Below are positions 38,501 to 46,966 of a stretch of DNA of 64,000 nucleotides, piece after piece. The translations under genes and the position numbers were made by a program. Origin of the DNA: Mycobacterium parmense. GTDB taxonomy: Bacteria; Actinomycetota; Actinomycetes; Mycobacteriales; Mycobacteriaceae. The first letter of the stretch is position 1, and each line of letters opens with the position of its first letter. The stretch covers positions 1,426,001 to 1,490,000 of the forward strand of contig NZ_AP022614.1 of assembly GCF_010730575.1 (NCBI RefSeq), given 5' to 3'. The notes beneath the pieces were generated by a model. It was not told where the DNA came from. It made no database searches and saw only the letters and a list, made by a program, of their open reading frames with translations.

Positions 38501-38854
38501 CACCTCGCCCGTGTGAACGCCGATGCGCAACAGGAGCGGGGCCAGCGGCGCCAACTGCAACTCGAGCGCGCAGGCCACCGCGTCAGAGGCGCGCGCGAAC
38601 GCGGCCACAAAACTGTCGCCCTCGCCCTGCTCTACGGGGCGTACTCCATCATGGGCGGCGATCATGTCGGAGGCCGTTTGATTGAGCCGCGCCACAGCCG
38701 CGGTCATCTCGGCGGGCTGGGTCTCCCACAGCCGCGTCGAACCTTCCACATCAGCCAACAGCAACGTCACCGTGCCCGTCGGCAAAAGCCCACTCACGCC
38801 AAGATCGCTCCAGTCCACCAGCGGCAGGTCCGCGCGCGGATCGATCTCGCTCAT
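35543..38854 (-). CDS. Adenylate cyclase-NB-ARC-LuxR multidomain regulator
   Basis: Very large signal-transduction protein of 1103 residues. Domains in order: class III nucleotide cyclase (about 25-190) with metal-binding Asp in LLLADVEGSTRLWE and in QGEGDSFVAAFARA; a P-loop NTPase of the NB-ARC/STAND type (GAGGAGKTRLAIE, LVVLDNCEHLLD); a long helical TPR-like region (about 600-1000); and a C-terminal LuxR helix-turn-helix (LTPTERDVVRLVSEGLANND, then IAARLFVSPRTVQTHL). This architecture matches the M. tuberculosis Rv0386/Rv2488c type. ATG at 38854. Signal and targets unknown. No neighbour gives a clear target. Confidence 0.92.
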   Translation of the reverse strand: MSEIDPRADLPLVDWSDLGVSGLLPTGTVTLLLADVEGSTRLWETQPAEMTAAVARLNQTASDMIAAHDGVRPVEQGEGDSFVAAFARASDAVACALELQLAPLAPLLLRIGVHTGEVQLRDEGNYAGPTINRTARLRDLAHGGQTVLSGAAEPLVIDRLPQGAWLTDLGTHPLRDLPRPERVVQLCHPDLVNEFAPLRVSATVASTRLPVQLTSFVGRDAEGTQLRELLTDNRVVTLTGAGGAGKTRLAIEVAAQMTDAYADGVWYVDLAPITDPELVPLTVARALGLPDQPGRSTTDNVLRFVRDRQMLVVLDNCEHLLDASAEMVVALLSGAAQLTCLATSREAIGVAGEVSWRVPSLSLVGDAVELFSDRARNARPGFTVTDDNAATVAEICARLDGVPLAIELAAARVRALSPVEILDGLHDRFRLLTGGARTAVRRQQTLRASVDWSHALLTEPERVLLRRLAVFTGGFDFDAAQAVAGGGGVERYHVLDQLTLLVDKSLVVADDTGGATRYRLLETVRQYALEKLGESGEADAVRSRHRDHYTALAALVDAPADGDYEQRIEQAEIEIGNMRAAFEWSRENSEVEMALALASSLQPLWQARGRIREGLAWFDAALTCEVAQDAEVAAAVRARALADIAVLELFCGAADSASHAQQALVLARDVDDPAVLARALTACGLTAAYNAELAGKYFAEAVGLVRELHDKWRLSQIRAQQAAAAIAAGDPIAARVAAEEGRDLADAIGDRFASRHCRMCLGLTQVYQGDLAGAVAQFRAVAAEAKISHDGVHAAVSLAHQGTALARQGKPDAARAAADASLESVSEFGSLIASVGFYALANAALAAGDVGTARDATAAAWKHGNFAPGFAAHLRPIVAAAAQAGGDLIAARRWADEAVATAPGWIMMLALSTRARVAIAQGEPEQAERDARDALARVAELGAHLGICDTLECLAALAGHGGSHREAARLFGAAHGIRERVGEVRFKVWNDGYEVWLTEVRNALGSNAFDAAWAEGAALSTQEAIAYAQRGRGQRKRPASGWASLTPTERDVVRLVSEGLANNDIAARLFVSPRTVQTHLTHVYTKLGLTSRVQLAQEAGRHT

Positions 38855-39036
38855 GCTAGCCAGCATGCGGGCGCCGCGTGCGGCAAACATCAGCGCAAAC
38901 GCGCAGATTACCGCCTATCGCGCGCGTATCTGCGACCCGGCGGCGCGCAGAAGCCGGCCCAAACGCCACTGAAAGCGCAGCGACTAACCGGCCAATTCGC
39001 GCAGTCCGGCCGCTTGCGCTGTCAACCCGTTACCGG

Positions 39037-41187
39037 TCAGCCGGCACCGGCGGCCAGTCCGGAGGAATCGGCCGTCCTGTCGACGGGCTGCCACGCCCCG
39101 TCGATGACCTCCGGCGGGCGCTGCGCCCCGAGGCGTTCCCGCTCGGCGCGGCGGCGCTTGATCCGCAACCGCGCGTCGCCCGGCATGGTGACCAGTTCGT
39201 CGCAGGTCAGGTAGTACACGTCGTCGACGGCGTCGATCAGATCGGCCGCAACTCGGCGAGACCCCAACTCACGCAGACACATTCGGAGCTCATGGGTGAA
39301 CCTGAGGGTGGTGTCGTGCGCCAGCTCCCTGGAGCCGCGGGCACTGGCCGCCATCCGCCTGGCCCTGGTCGCCGGCGGCTGCGGGTCCCGGTCGGCCCCG
39401 GCGGGTGCGGCGGCCTCGGCGGCCTTCGCCGCCGCCGTCAGCAACATCACCGGGTCGTCGGCGAAGGCGGGGCTGGCCAATTCGACCTCGCCTGGCCCGC
39501 GGTGCCCGATGCGGGCGACCGCGGAGTCGAGGGCCGCCGCGGTCTTCGGGGACAGCGCGCGGATGCTGGCGAGGTTGCCCTCGCGGGCCAGCGCGCCCAG
39601 CGCCGGGTCCGCGCGCAAAAAGGCTGCCAGTTCGGCGGTTTCGGTGGCGATGCGGGTGCTCTCCACGATCATGTCCACCCCGGCCACGGTCGACGCCGCG
39701 CGGGCGCGTCCCAGCGTCGCCGCGGTGACGCCGGTGTCGATCAACCACAGCCCGGTGAGTATCCAGCCCTGGTGGATGCGATCGCGCAGCAGCCGAACGC
39801 GTACCTCCAGCGCGGCGTCCGGCAGCAATTCCAGCCCGGCCGCGTCCATGTGCTCGGCCTCGGCCGCGGCCGCGTAGGCGCTGGTGTCGGACTTGAGATG
39901 ACGCAGCGACGCCAGCGAGCGCGTCGCGGCCACCGCCTTGGCGACCGACCCGAGCGCCCCGACCGCCAGCCGGGGGTCCCCGAACGGCAGGGGATCGCCC
40001 ACCTGCGGCTGATCCATCAGGGCGCGCCGGGTGACGGCGTGCTGATCCCACCCGGGCAGCTGGGTCGCGGCGACGATGTTGGCCGACACCCCCACGTAGG
40101 CGCGGTGACCGAACACCGCGATGGCCCTGGTGCCCCATTCGTCGTCCACCACGCCGCCGAGCGCGAGCACCTGACCCATCACCCGGTTGGCGACGCGCAG
40201 GCCGTTCAGCTGGACGTCCAGCGTCATCGGGGTCAGGGGCCCGGGCAGCGCCTCGGCGAGGCCGGCCGCGCTGAACACCGGGAACCTCGGGTCGATCCGG
40301 TCGTCGAACTCCCCCTCCACGCCCTCGGGGGCCGCGCTGGACAGCTCCTCGGACTGCCGGGGCCGCGGGAGCACCTCCACCGGCAGCGCCGTCTGTCCCC
40401 CGCGGCTGATCGCGCCCGCGGGCCCGAGCCGGCGCCCGCCCAGGCCGCGCGCCGTGTCGGCAACCGCCTCGAGCGCCTGCCAGCCGAAGTCGAACTGCCA
40501 ATCCTCTTGTACAGCAGTGATATTCATGTCTGGGATGAGTTCGGACCAGCTTTGGATGCGGTGCAGCCGGGAGCGGGAGTCGACGCAACGCAGCAGCCGC
40601 CACGCGGTGACCACGTTGACGGTGTCCGGGGTCGCGAGGTCGACGACGCCGGTGCGGTCGGTGCTCAGCGAGAAGAGCAGGAAGCGCACCAGGTCCTCGA
40701 CGTGCAGGACACGCATCGGCTGCACCGTCGCCTTGGCGCGCAGCAGCGTGGCGACCGTCCGGCATACCATCCAGTCGAGCTGGCGGCCGACCGGCGGGGC
40801 GATCCGGACGACCAGACTCGGCCCCCAGCTGGAAGCCACCAGAGCCTCGGCCGGCCCGTACAGGTCAGGCGGGCCGGCGGCCTGGGAGACCATCAGCAGC
40901 CGGGCGCCCGCGCGGGCGGCCGCGTCGGTGACCTGCGCGAGGCCGTCGAGTCCGGCGCCGCCGGGCGCGGTGTCGTCGACCGGGGCGAGGTGAATGACGG
41001 CGTCGGCCTCGTCGGCGAGCTGTCGCAGGATCGGGGCGTGCAGCGGAGAGCAAACCAGCTCGACGTTGCGATCGACACACGGGTGGGGGCGATCGGCAAT
41101 GCCGCTGACCGAATGCCCCGCGGCGATCAGCTGCTGGGTAACCAGCCTCCCCACCGCGCCGGTGGCGTCGGTAACCAGGATGCGCAC
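39037..41187 (-). CDS. Rossmann (epimerase-like) protein with rifampin-phosphotransferase-like C-terminal region
   Basis: Protein of 716 residues. The N-terminus (about 1-210) is an NAD(P)-binding atypical SDR/epimerase domain: MRILVTDATGAVGRLVTQQL contains the GxxGxxG-type loop. The rest is helical and resembles the central substrate-binding region of rifampin phosphotransferase and PEP synthase: RFTHELRMCLRELGSRRVA, DAVDDVYYLTCDELVTMPGD and the following RLRIKRRRAERERLG. Both the ATP-grasp domain and the swivelling phospho-His domain are absent, so phosphotransfer is not expected. Matches Rv1868 in position and size. Role unknown. ATG at 41187. Confidence 0.8.
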   Translation of the reverse strand: MRILVTDATGAVGRLVTQQLIAAGHSVSGIADRPHPCVDRNVELVCSPLHAPILRQLADEADAVIHLAPVDDTAPGGAGLDGLAQVTDAAARAGARLLMVSQAAGPPDLYGPAEALVASSWGPSLVVRIAPPVGRQLDWMVCRTVATLLRAKATVQPMRVLHVEDLVRFLLFSLSTDRTGVVDLATPDTVNVVTAWRLLRCVDSRSRLHRIQSWSELIPDMNITAVQEDWQFDFGWQALEAVADTARGLGGRRLGPAGAISRGGQTALPVEVLPRPRQSEELSSAAPEGVEGEFDDRIDPRFPVFSAAGLAEALPGPLTPMTLDVQLNGLRVANRVMGQVLALGGVVDDEWGTRAIAVFGHRAYVGVSANIVAATQLPGWDQHAVTRRALMDQPQVGDPLPFGDPRLAVGALGSVAKAVAATRSLASLRHLKSDTSAYAAAAEAEHMDAAGLELLPDAALEVRVRLLRDRIHQGWILTGLWLIDTGVTAATLGRARAASTVAGVDMIVESTRIATETAELAAFLRADPALGALAREGNLASIRALSPKTAAALDSAVARIGHRGPGEVELASPAFADDPVMLLTAAAKAAEAAAPAGADRDPQPPATRARRMAASARGSRELAHDTTLRFTHELRMCLRELGSRRVAADLIDAVDDVYYLTCDELVTMPGDARLRIKRRRAERERLGAQRPPEVIDGAWQPVDRTADSSGLAAGAG

Positions 41188-41297
41188 CTGGGGCTCACCT
41201 CCCCCAACGTAAGACTAAACAATAGGCACGTCGGTCCGGCGTACGCGACCGTTACGCTCCGGACGGCCCGCTGTGCTGGGGCGATGTGCCCGGCCGG

Positions 41298-42782
41298 CTA
41301 CCGGAGTGTCGCGCTGCCGTCCGCGGCGACCGCGACCTTGGCGCCCCGGATGTCGTCGGCCACCGATGCGGCCGCCTCGTCGGCATCGTTGATGACCGCC
41401 AGCGCGCGCGCCCCGTCGGGCGTGCGCACGGCCACAAACGCCTTCTGTGGCCTCCCCTCGCGGTCGAACGGCGTCGTCCACGACTCGACGATGCCGACGC
41501 CCTCCCACTCGACCAGGCCTTTGCGGGTCGGCTCGCGGTCGACGGCCGGTTGCACGTCCTCCCACCGGAAACACTCCGGCGGCTCGGTGCCGTACACGCC
41601 GAAGCTGTGCTTGGTCAGGTAGCCGCCATTGGCGGTGATCAGGCCGCGCCGGCCGGGATTGGCGACCAGCAACTCCGCCATGGTGGCGATCGAATGCGTC
41701 ACATAATTGCTCCAGGGTCCGCCGGCAAACGTCAAGCCACCGGTGACGGTCAGCGGGCGGGCCGGATCATCGGTGCTCAGCCCCAGCTCGGCGGCCGCCA
41801 CCTGGACGGCGGACGGGAAGCACGAATACAGGTCGACGTAGTCGAGGTCGTCGACGCCGAGCCCCGCCAGCTGGAGCGCCCGCGCCCCGGCGACCCGGAT
41901 GGCCGCCGACCGATGCAACTCGTCGCGCTCGGCGATCGCCGGGGTGTCGTGCGCGTCGGTGCCCGCGTGCGGGTAAACCCAGCGCTCCTCGGGGATCTGC
42001 AGGCTGCGGGCCCGTTCGACCGACGTCAGGACCAGCGCCGCGCCCTGGTCGACCATGTTGTTGGAGTTCATCAGCTTGGTGTAGGGCCAGCTGATCATCC
42101 GGTTCGTCGGGCCGGGCTCCCGGATCTCCTCGGCGGTCACCGCATCGCGGATCCAGGCGTGCGGGTTGTCGACCGCGACGGCGTTGAAGCGCGCCCACAG
42201 CCGGGCGATGCGCGCGCGGTGATCCCCGCCCGACTCGCCGTTGGCGATGCGCAGCGACTGCTCGAACAACGGGTAGACGTAGGCCGGCCGGTCCAGCCGG
42301 ATCCTGATCTCCGCCTCCCCGGCCATCGGGACGTCGTCGCCGCTGACATCCGCCATGGGCACCGAGTTGTCCTGCTCGGTCCACGTGAGCCGGCCGCCCT
42401 GCCGCTTGAGACTCGTCCTGGTGCGCCAGGTCTCGGCTCCCGCCAGCAGCACCACCGCGGCCCTGCCCTGCGCGATGTCCAGGCACGCCTGGTTGACCAG
42501 CGACTGCGGCACGTTGCCCCCGACGGGACTGTATAGCGTGGTGGAGCCACCGGCACCGATCCGCTCGCCGAGCAGCAGTCCGGGATCCCGGTAGTGCGCC
42601 GACAGCACGTTCACCACACGGATGGAATCCACCGCCTCGATCACCCGGGCGTCGGCGGCTTTTCGCGCCGCGGCGGCCATCAGGTCTACCGGTTCGACGG
42701 ACCGCTGCTGCGGGTCGATGTCGTCGCGATGATTGACCTGGCCGTAGCCGATCAGCACCGGTGTCCGGGGGTCGATAGTCAT
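41298..42782 (-). CDS. Thiolase-like acetyl-CoA acetyltransferase family protein
   Basis: Thiolase-superfamily protein of 494 residues, the size of Rv1867. The N-terminal half shows thiolase layout (TPVLIGYGQVNHR, then ACLDIAQGRAAVVLLAGAE) and the C-terminal half shows DLYSCFPSAVQVAAAELGLS, GGLTFAGGPWSNYVTHSIAT and NGGYLTKHS. The GHP and C-x-G catalytic boxes of standard thiolases are not obvious, so activity is uncertain; SCP-x-like members differ in the same way. ATG at 42782, preceded by a palindrome pair. It may work with the CaiB enzyme upstream on CoA thioesters. Confidence 0.82.
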   Translation of the reverse strand: MTIDPRTPVLIGYGQVNHRDDIDPQQRSVEPVDLMAAAARKAADARVIEAVDSIRVVNVLSAHYRDPGLLLGERIGAGGSTTLYSPVGGNVPQSLVNQACLDIAQGRAAVVLLAGAETWRTRTSLKRQGGRLTWTEQDNSVPMADVSGDDVPMAGEAEIRIRLDRPAYVYPLFEQSLRIANGESGGDHRARIARLWARFNAVAVDNPHAWIRDAVTAEEIREPGPTNRMISWPYTKLMNSNNMVDQGAALVLTSVERARSLQIPEERWVYPHAGTDAHDTPAIAERDELHRSAAIRVAGARALQLAGLGVDDLDYVDLYSCFPSAVQVAAAELGLSTDDPARPLTVTGGLTFAGGPWSNYVTHSIATMAELLVANPGRRGLITANGGYLTKHSFGVYGTEPPECFRWEDVQPAVDREPTRKGLVEWEGVGIVESWTTPFDREGRPQKAFVAVRTPDGARALAVINDADEAAASVADDIRGAKVAVAADGSATLR

Positions 42783-42804
42783 GCTGCTGAACCTATCGGA
42801 CGAC

Positions 42805-42858
42805 GAGTGTGCGGCCAGCCGCACACTCGGGCTCGAGTGTGCGGCCAGCCGCACATTC
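42805..42858. repeat. Tandem palindromic element after the CaiB gene
   Basis: Two hairpins of the family seen at 31231-31283, in opposite orientation: GAGTGTGCGG-CCAG-CCGCACACTC (42805-42828) and GAGTGTGCGG-CCAG-CCGCACATTC (42835-42858, one G-T mismatch), 30 bp apart. They lie 40 bp beyond the stop of the minus-strand CaiB gene and 22 bp before the thiolase-like start. Confidence 0.85.
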
Positions 42859-42898
42859 GGGCTCGAGGGTGGTGATCTCGAGCGCCCGTCAGTGCCCG

Positions 42899-45295
42899 TC
42901 AGCGGCCGTCGGCGGTGAACAGCACGTGGTCGCCGATCAGCCGCTCGGTCTCGGCGGCGGACATGCCGAGCAGGTTGCGGCAGATCTCTGTGGTGTTCTC
43001 CCCGGCCATAGGCGCGGGGCGTTGCGGCGCCGGCGGGATGTTGCGGAACGGCGCGGGACCCGTCTCGGCCGGCAGCGGCCGGTCGATCAGCGGATGGACC
43101 ATTTCGGCGTACACGTGCCGGGCGGTCAGCTGCGGGTCCTCCCGGAGGTCGGGCGCACGGTTCATCGGCGCGGCCGGAACCCCCGACGCCTGCAGCAGTT
43201 CGGCGGCCCGCTGCGGGGTGCGGGTGCGGGTCCAGGCGGACACCAGCTCCACCAAATCGCGTTTGTTTTGCACGCGGGACTCGCCGGTGCCGAACCGCGG
43301 GTCGCCGGCCCAGCCGGGATGATCGAGAAGCGCTGCGACACAACTCCACTCGTGGTCGGTACGAATCGAGACGACGCACCATTCGTCGTCACCGGCACAC
43401 GGACAGACGGCGTGCACGCCGGTATCTTCACGGACCCGCGTGTTGCCCGCCGCGAGTGCGCCCTGCGTGACGAACAGCGTGTCGAGTTGGTTGACCACGA
43501 CCTCGGCCTGCGAGATGTGGACGTGGGCCCCGCTCCCGGTCCGGTCGCGGTGGATCAGTGCCGCCAGCGCCGCGATCGCGGTCACGCGACCCACCACGTG
43601 GTCGGGGAAGATCGTCGTCGCGTCGTAGAAGGCGTGCCGCGCGCCCCCGCCCGCATCGGCGTCGCCGGAGGTCCACAGCCGGGTGACGCCGGTGGCGGCG
43701 CGGACCAGCGGGCCATAACCCATGCGGGTGCTCCATGGCCCGCTGTCGCCGTACGCGCTGCTTTCGGCGAGCACGATGCGCGGGTTGGCGGCGCGGAGCT
43801 TGTCGTAGGACAGGCCAAGTGCGGCAAGGGTTCCCGGCTTGAAGTTGGCGAACACCGCGTCGGCGCCGGCGGCCAGCCGGCCGAAGACCGCCTTGCCCTG
43901 GTCGCTGCGCAGGTCCAGGCCGAACCCGAGCTGGTTGCGGTGCGTCCAGGCGAACGACTCGCTCATGGCCTCGCCGACGCGCGCCTGGCGCAGCCCGTCC
44001 GGGTAGTCGGCGCTCTCGACCTTGATCACCTCGGCCCCCAGGTCCCCGAACAACCGGCTCAGTTCGCCGCCGGCGACGATGATGCCCAGGTCGAGGATCC
44101 GCAGCCCCGCGAACGGATAATCCCCGACCCTGCCGGACGGCGACGGCACCACCGACGGGCTCCCCTGCCAGTACGGTCCGTCGTCGCCCGCGTCGGGCGC
44201 CGGGGTGCGCAAGCCCGCGCGACGCCCGTCGACGACGAAGTAGCCGCTCGGCACCCGGGCGCGCACGTTGGGCGCGAGCTCGGTGTCGATGATCGCGCCG
44301 ACCGCCTCGAAATGCTCGGAGGCCAGGATCTCCGCCGGGGTCAGGACCGCTTCGATCGGCACCCCGTGCGCCTGTCCCGCGGTGACCAGCTCGCCGCGCG
44401 TCTGCCCGGCGAACAAGGCCTCGACCAGCGCGCTGATCTGCGGCCACGCCGCGAAACGCGCGCCGATCACGTCGTACTTGGGATCCTGGAAGTCCTCCGG
44501 CTCGCCCAGCCAGCGCCGCAGGCCGCGCCACTGCCGCGGGGCCATCACGCACAACCGGACGTAGCCGTCCTTGCACGGATAGATCGGGTAGGCGTCCTGG
44601 TTCTTCGGGCGGCCCCGCCATTGGCCGGTGCGGCGGATGCCGGCGGCCACCTGGCCGTGCGCACCGAAGGCCGGGTCCAGTGCCATCACGACGGCGTCGA
44701 ACCGGGAGAAATCGATGTAATCGCCTATGCCGCAGCGCAATCGGTTGTAGTAGGCGACCAGCGCCGCCCACGCGGCCTGCACGGCGGCGGTGGCCGAGGC
44801 GATGCCGTCCGGCGGCAGCACGGGGGTGCCGCTGGTGGGACCCGAACGCGACAGCGCCCCGGACATCGCGTAGAGCACCGGATCGGTGGCCTGCCACGAG
44901 GACCGCGGGCCCGTCGCGCCGAAGTCGGTGACCGAGAGCACCACCAGGTGCTGGTTGCGGGCGGCCAGTTCCGGGCCCGACGTGCCGTAGACGGCGGCCA
45001 GCCCGTCGGGGCCGCTGTCAACGACGATGTCGGCCTCCGCGGCCAGGTCGAGGAGCCGGTAGCAGTCACTGTCCTCGAGCGGGTCCAGCACGGTGCTGCG
45101 CTTGTTGGCGTTGTGCACGGCAAACGGGATGCTCACCCCGGCCAGCGTGGGCGCCTCGTCGCGGGCCGGACTGCCACCGGGGAACTCCACCTTGAGAACG
45201 TCGGCGCCCAGGTCGGCGAACAGCCGGCTCACCGTGTCCGCCACACCGTTGGACAAGTCCAGGACGCGCACGGCGCCCAGCAACCCGTCGACCAT
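42899..45295 (-). CDS. Two-domain CaiB/BaiF-type CoA-transferase
   Basis: Family III CoA-transferase of about 798 residues with the domain repeated. The first copy (about 1-390) begins VDGLLGAVRVLDLSNGVADT and includes RLFADLGADVLKVEFPGGSP; the second (about 400 on) begins FAGLRILDLGIIVAGGE and has RLFGDLGAEVIKVES. The catalytic Asp of these enzymes lies near ARDEA in the first copy and is not clear in the second. This duplicated form matches Rv1866. ATG at 45295; a GTG at 45301 is also possible. It is followed by the thiolase-like gene on the same strand, suggesting acyl-CoA chemistry. Confidence 0.87.
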   Translation of the reverse strand: MVDGLLGAVRVLDLSNGVADTVSRLFADLGADVLKVEFPGGSPARDEAPTLAGVSIPFAVHNANKRSTVLDPLEDSDCYRLLDLAAEADIVVDSGPDGLAAVYGTSGPELAARNQHLVVLSVTDFGATGPRSSWQATDPVLYAMSGALSRSGPTSGTPVLPPDGIASATAAVQAAWAALVAYYNRLRCGIGDYIDFSRFDAVVMALDPAFGAHGQVAAGIRRTGQWRGRPKNQDAYPIYPCKDGYVRLCVMAPRQWRGLRRWLGEPEDFQDPKYDVIGARFAAWPQISALVEALFAGQTRGELVTAGQAHGVPIEAVLTPAEILASEHFEAVGAIIDTELAPNVRARVPSGYFVVDGRRAGLRTPAPDAGDDGPYWQGSPSVVPSPSGRVGDYPFAGLRILDLGIIVAGGELSRLFGDLGAEVIKVESADYPDGLRQARVGEAMSESFAWTHRNQLGFGLDLRSDQGKAVFGRLAAGADAVFANFKPGTLAALGLSYDKLRAANPRIVLAESSAYGDSGPWSTRMGYGPLVRAATGVTRLWTSGDADAGGGARHAFYDATTIFPDHVVGRVTAIAALAALIHRDRTGSGAHVHISQAEVVVNQLDTLFVTQGALAAGNTRVREDTGVHAVCPCAGDDEWCVVSIRTDHEWSCVAALLDHPGWAGDPRFGTGESRVQNKRDLVELVSAWTRTRTPQRAAELLQASGVPAAPMNRAPDLREDPQLTARHVYAEMVHPLIDRPLPAETGPAPFRNIPPAPQRPAPMAGENTTEICRNLLGMSAAETERLIGDHVLFTADGR

Positions 45296-45474
45296 CTGCA
45301 CACCGTACCCGCCTGGTCAGGCGCCTGCGCGGGCGCGCCATCCTCACCCCTGCGCGTGTGCGCAGCGAAACAGCCTGTCGTACAGGTGAATCCGATTGGG
45401 CGCCGCTCGTCGCTCACCCGTCGCGGCCGTCCGCTATCGTCACAGGCCAACCATGCCGACGAAGGGCCCAACAT

Positions 45475-46392
45475 ATGAGCGCGCACTTGAGCTACGTCGA
45501 GGCCCTGGTGGTGGGTGCGTTCCAGGGCGTCACCGAGCTGTTCCCGGTGTCCAGCCTGGGACATTCGGTGCTGGTGCCGGCCCTGATCGGCGGCCAATGG
45601 GCCACCGACCTCAACGTCTCGGCGCCGAAATCGCCCTACCTGGCGTTCATCGTCGGCCTGCACGTCGCCACCGCGGCCGCCCTGCTGCTCTTCTTCTGGC
45701 GCGACTGGCTGCGCATCGTCGCCGGGTTCGTCTCATCGGCGCGGCACCGGCGCATCAGGACCCCCGACGAGCGGCTGGCCTGGTTGATCGTCGCGGCCAC
45801 CATTCCGGTGGGGCTGGCCGGGCTGGCCCTCGAACAGCTGTTCCGCACCACACTGGGCAAACCCGTTCCGGCGGCGGCGTTCCTGCTCGTCAACGGCGTC
45901 GTCCTCTACGTGGGCGAGGTGCTGCGCCGCCGCGTCGCCCCCGTGCCCGGGCCCGACCGGCCCGCGGAGGCCGAGGAGGACCACAGCGGCGAGGCCGTCG
46001 ACAACCGGCTCGCCGGGCTGCCCCTGGGCCGCGGCGTGCTGATCGGGTCGGCGCAGATCCTCGCGCTGCTGCCCGGCATCAGCCGCTCGGGCATCACCAT
46101 CGTCGCCGGCCTGTGGCGCGGCCTGTCACACGAAGACGCGGCGCGATTCTCGTTCCTGCTGGCGACGCCGATCATCCTGGCGGCCGGCGTCTACAAGATC
46201 CCCGAGCTGTTCGGGCCGCTGACCACCGGCATCCAGGGGCAGGTACTGGCCGGCAGCGTCATGTCCTTCGTCAGCGCCTACCTGGCGGTGCGTTTCCTGA
46301 CGGCGTATTTCGAGACCCGCGACCTCACGCCCTTCGCGATCTACTGCGCGCTGGCCGGCGCCGGCAGCCTGGCGTGGCTGACGCTGCACTGA
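45475..46392 (+). CDS. Undecaprenyl-diphosphate phosphatase (UppP/BacA-like)
   Basis: Integral membrane phosphatase of 305 residues that recycles undecaprenyl diphosphate, the lipid carrier for peptidoglycan and arabinogalactan. Conserved regions are FQGVTELFPVSSLGHSVL and LLPGISRSGITIVAGL (with the RSG motif). The first motif differs from the standard E-F-L-P-(V/I)-S-S-(T/S)-G-H by Leu and Phe swapped and by Leu before the GH. M. tuberculosis has its uppP elsewhere (Rv2136c), so this could be a second copy. ATG at 45475. About eight membrane segments. Confidence 0.88.
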   Translation: MSAHLSYVEALVVGAFQGVTELFPVSSLGHSVLVPALIGGQWATDLNVSAPKSPYLAFIVGLHVATAAALLLFFWRDWLRIVAGFVSSARHRRIRTPDERLAWLIVAATIPVGLAGLALEQLFRTTLGKPVPAAAFLLVNGVVLYVGEVLRRRVAPVPGPDRPAEAEEDHSGEAVDNRLAGLPLGRGVLIGSAQILALLPGISRSGITIVAGLWRGLSHEDAARFSFLLATPIILAAGVYKIPELFGPLTTGIQGQVLAGSVMSFVSAYLAVRFLTAYFETRDLTPFAIYCALAGAGSLAWLTLH

Positions 46393-46466
46393 CCGGCGCC
46401 GCGACGACCGGCGCCCGGCGGCGCGGCCGATAGCATGGTGTGGTCGAACGATCCGGAGGCCGACGC

Positions 46467-46964
46467 ATGAGCCGAACCGCGCGCGATGGGGCCACACCGC
46501 GGCGGGAATCGGTGTGGGACTATCCGCGGCCGCCACGGGTCGAGCCGTTCGCCGGCTCCATCACCGTCGAGCTGGGTGGCGAACTCGTCGCGTCGACGGC
46601 CGACGCGCTCAGGGTGCTCGAGACCAGCCATCCGCCGACGTACTACCTTCCGCGCGAGGCGTTCGCGGCCGGCGCCCTGCGGGAGGCGTCGGGAAGCTCA
46701 TGGTGCGAATGGAAGGGTGAGGCCACCTACTACGACGTCACCGGCGGCCGGGCCGTCGCCCCGAAAGCCGCGTGGGCCTACCTCAACCCGTCGCCGGGAT
46801 TCACCGCGATCACCGGCATGGTCGCCGTCATGGCGGCACAGGTCGACCGCTGCACGGTCAACGGCGAGGTCGTCGTGCCGCAACCCGGCGGGTTCTACGG
46901 CGGCTGGATGACGAGCTGGATCGAGGGCCCGTTCAAGGGCGTTCCCGGATCGGCGGGTTGGTAG
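46467..46964 (+). CDS. DUF427 family protein
   Basis: Protein of 165 residues of the DUF427 family, recognisable by ESVWDYPRPPRVEPF, HPPTYYLPREAF, WCEWKGEATYYDV and the FYGGWMTSWIEGPFKG tail. Structures of the family are small beta-rich folds; the function is not established. I chose the ATG at 46467 because GGAGG lies at 46454-46458. Its stop overlaps the start region of the next gene, which begins 2 bp later, so the two are coupled. Confidence 0.88.
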   Translation: MSRTARDGATPRRESVWDYPRPPRVEPFAGSITVELGGELVASTADALRVLETSHPPTYYLPREAFAAGALREASGSSWCEWKGEATYYDVTGGRAVAPKAAWAYLNPSPGFTAITGMVAVMAAQVDRCTVNGEVVVPQPGGFYGGWMTSWIEGPFKGVPGSAGW

Positions 46965-46966
46965 GC

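Noticed and set aside
38878..41622. 914-codon plus-strand frame opposite the Rossmann protein
   Set aside because: Antisense to a protein with recognisable domains; its own translation is Arg/Gly/His-rich low-complexity sequence.
42809..45478. 889-codon plus-strand frame opposite the CaiB gene
   Set aside because: Antisense shadow of a strongly supported CoA-transferase gene.
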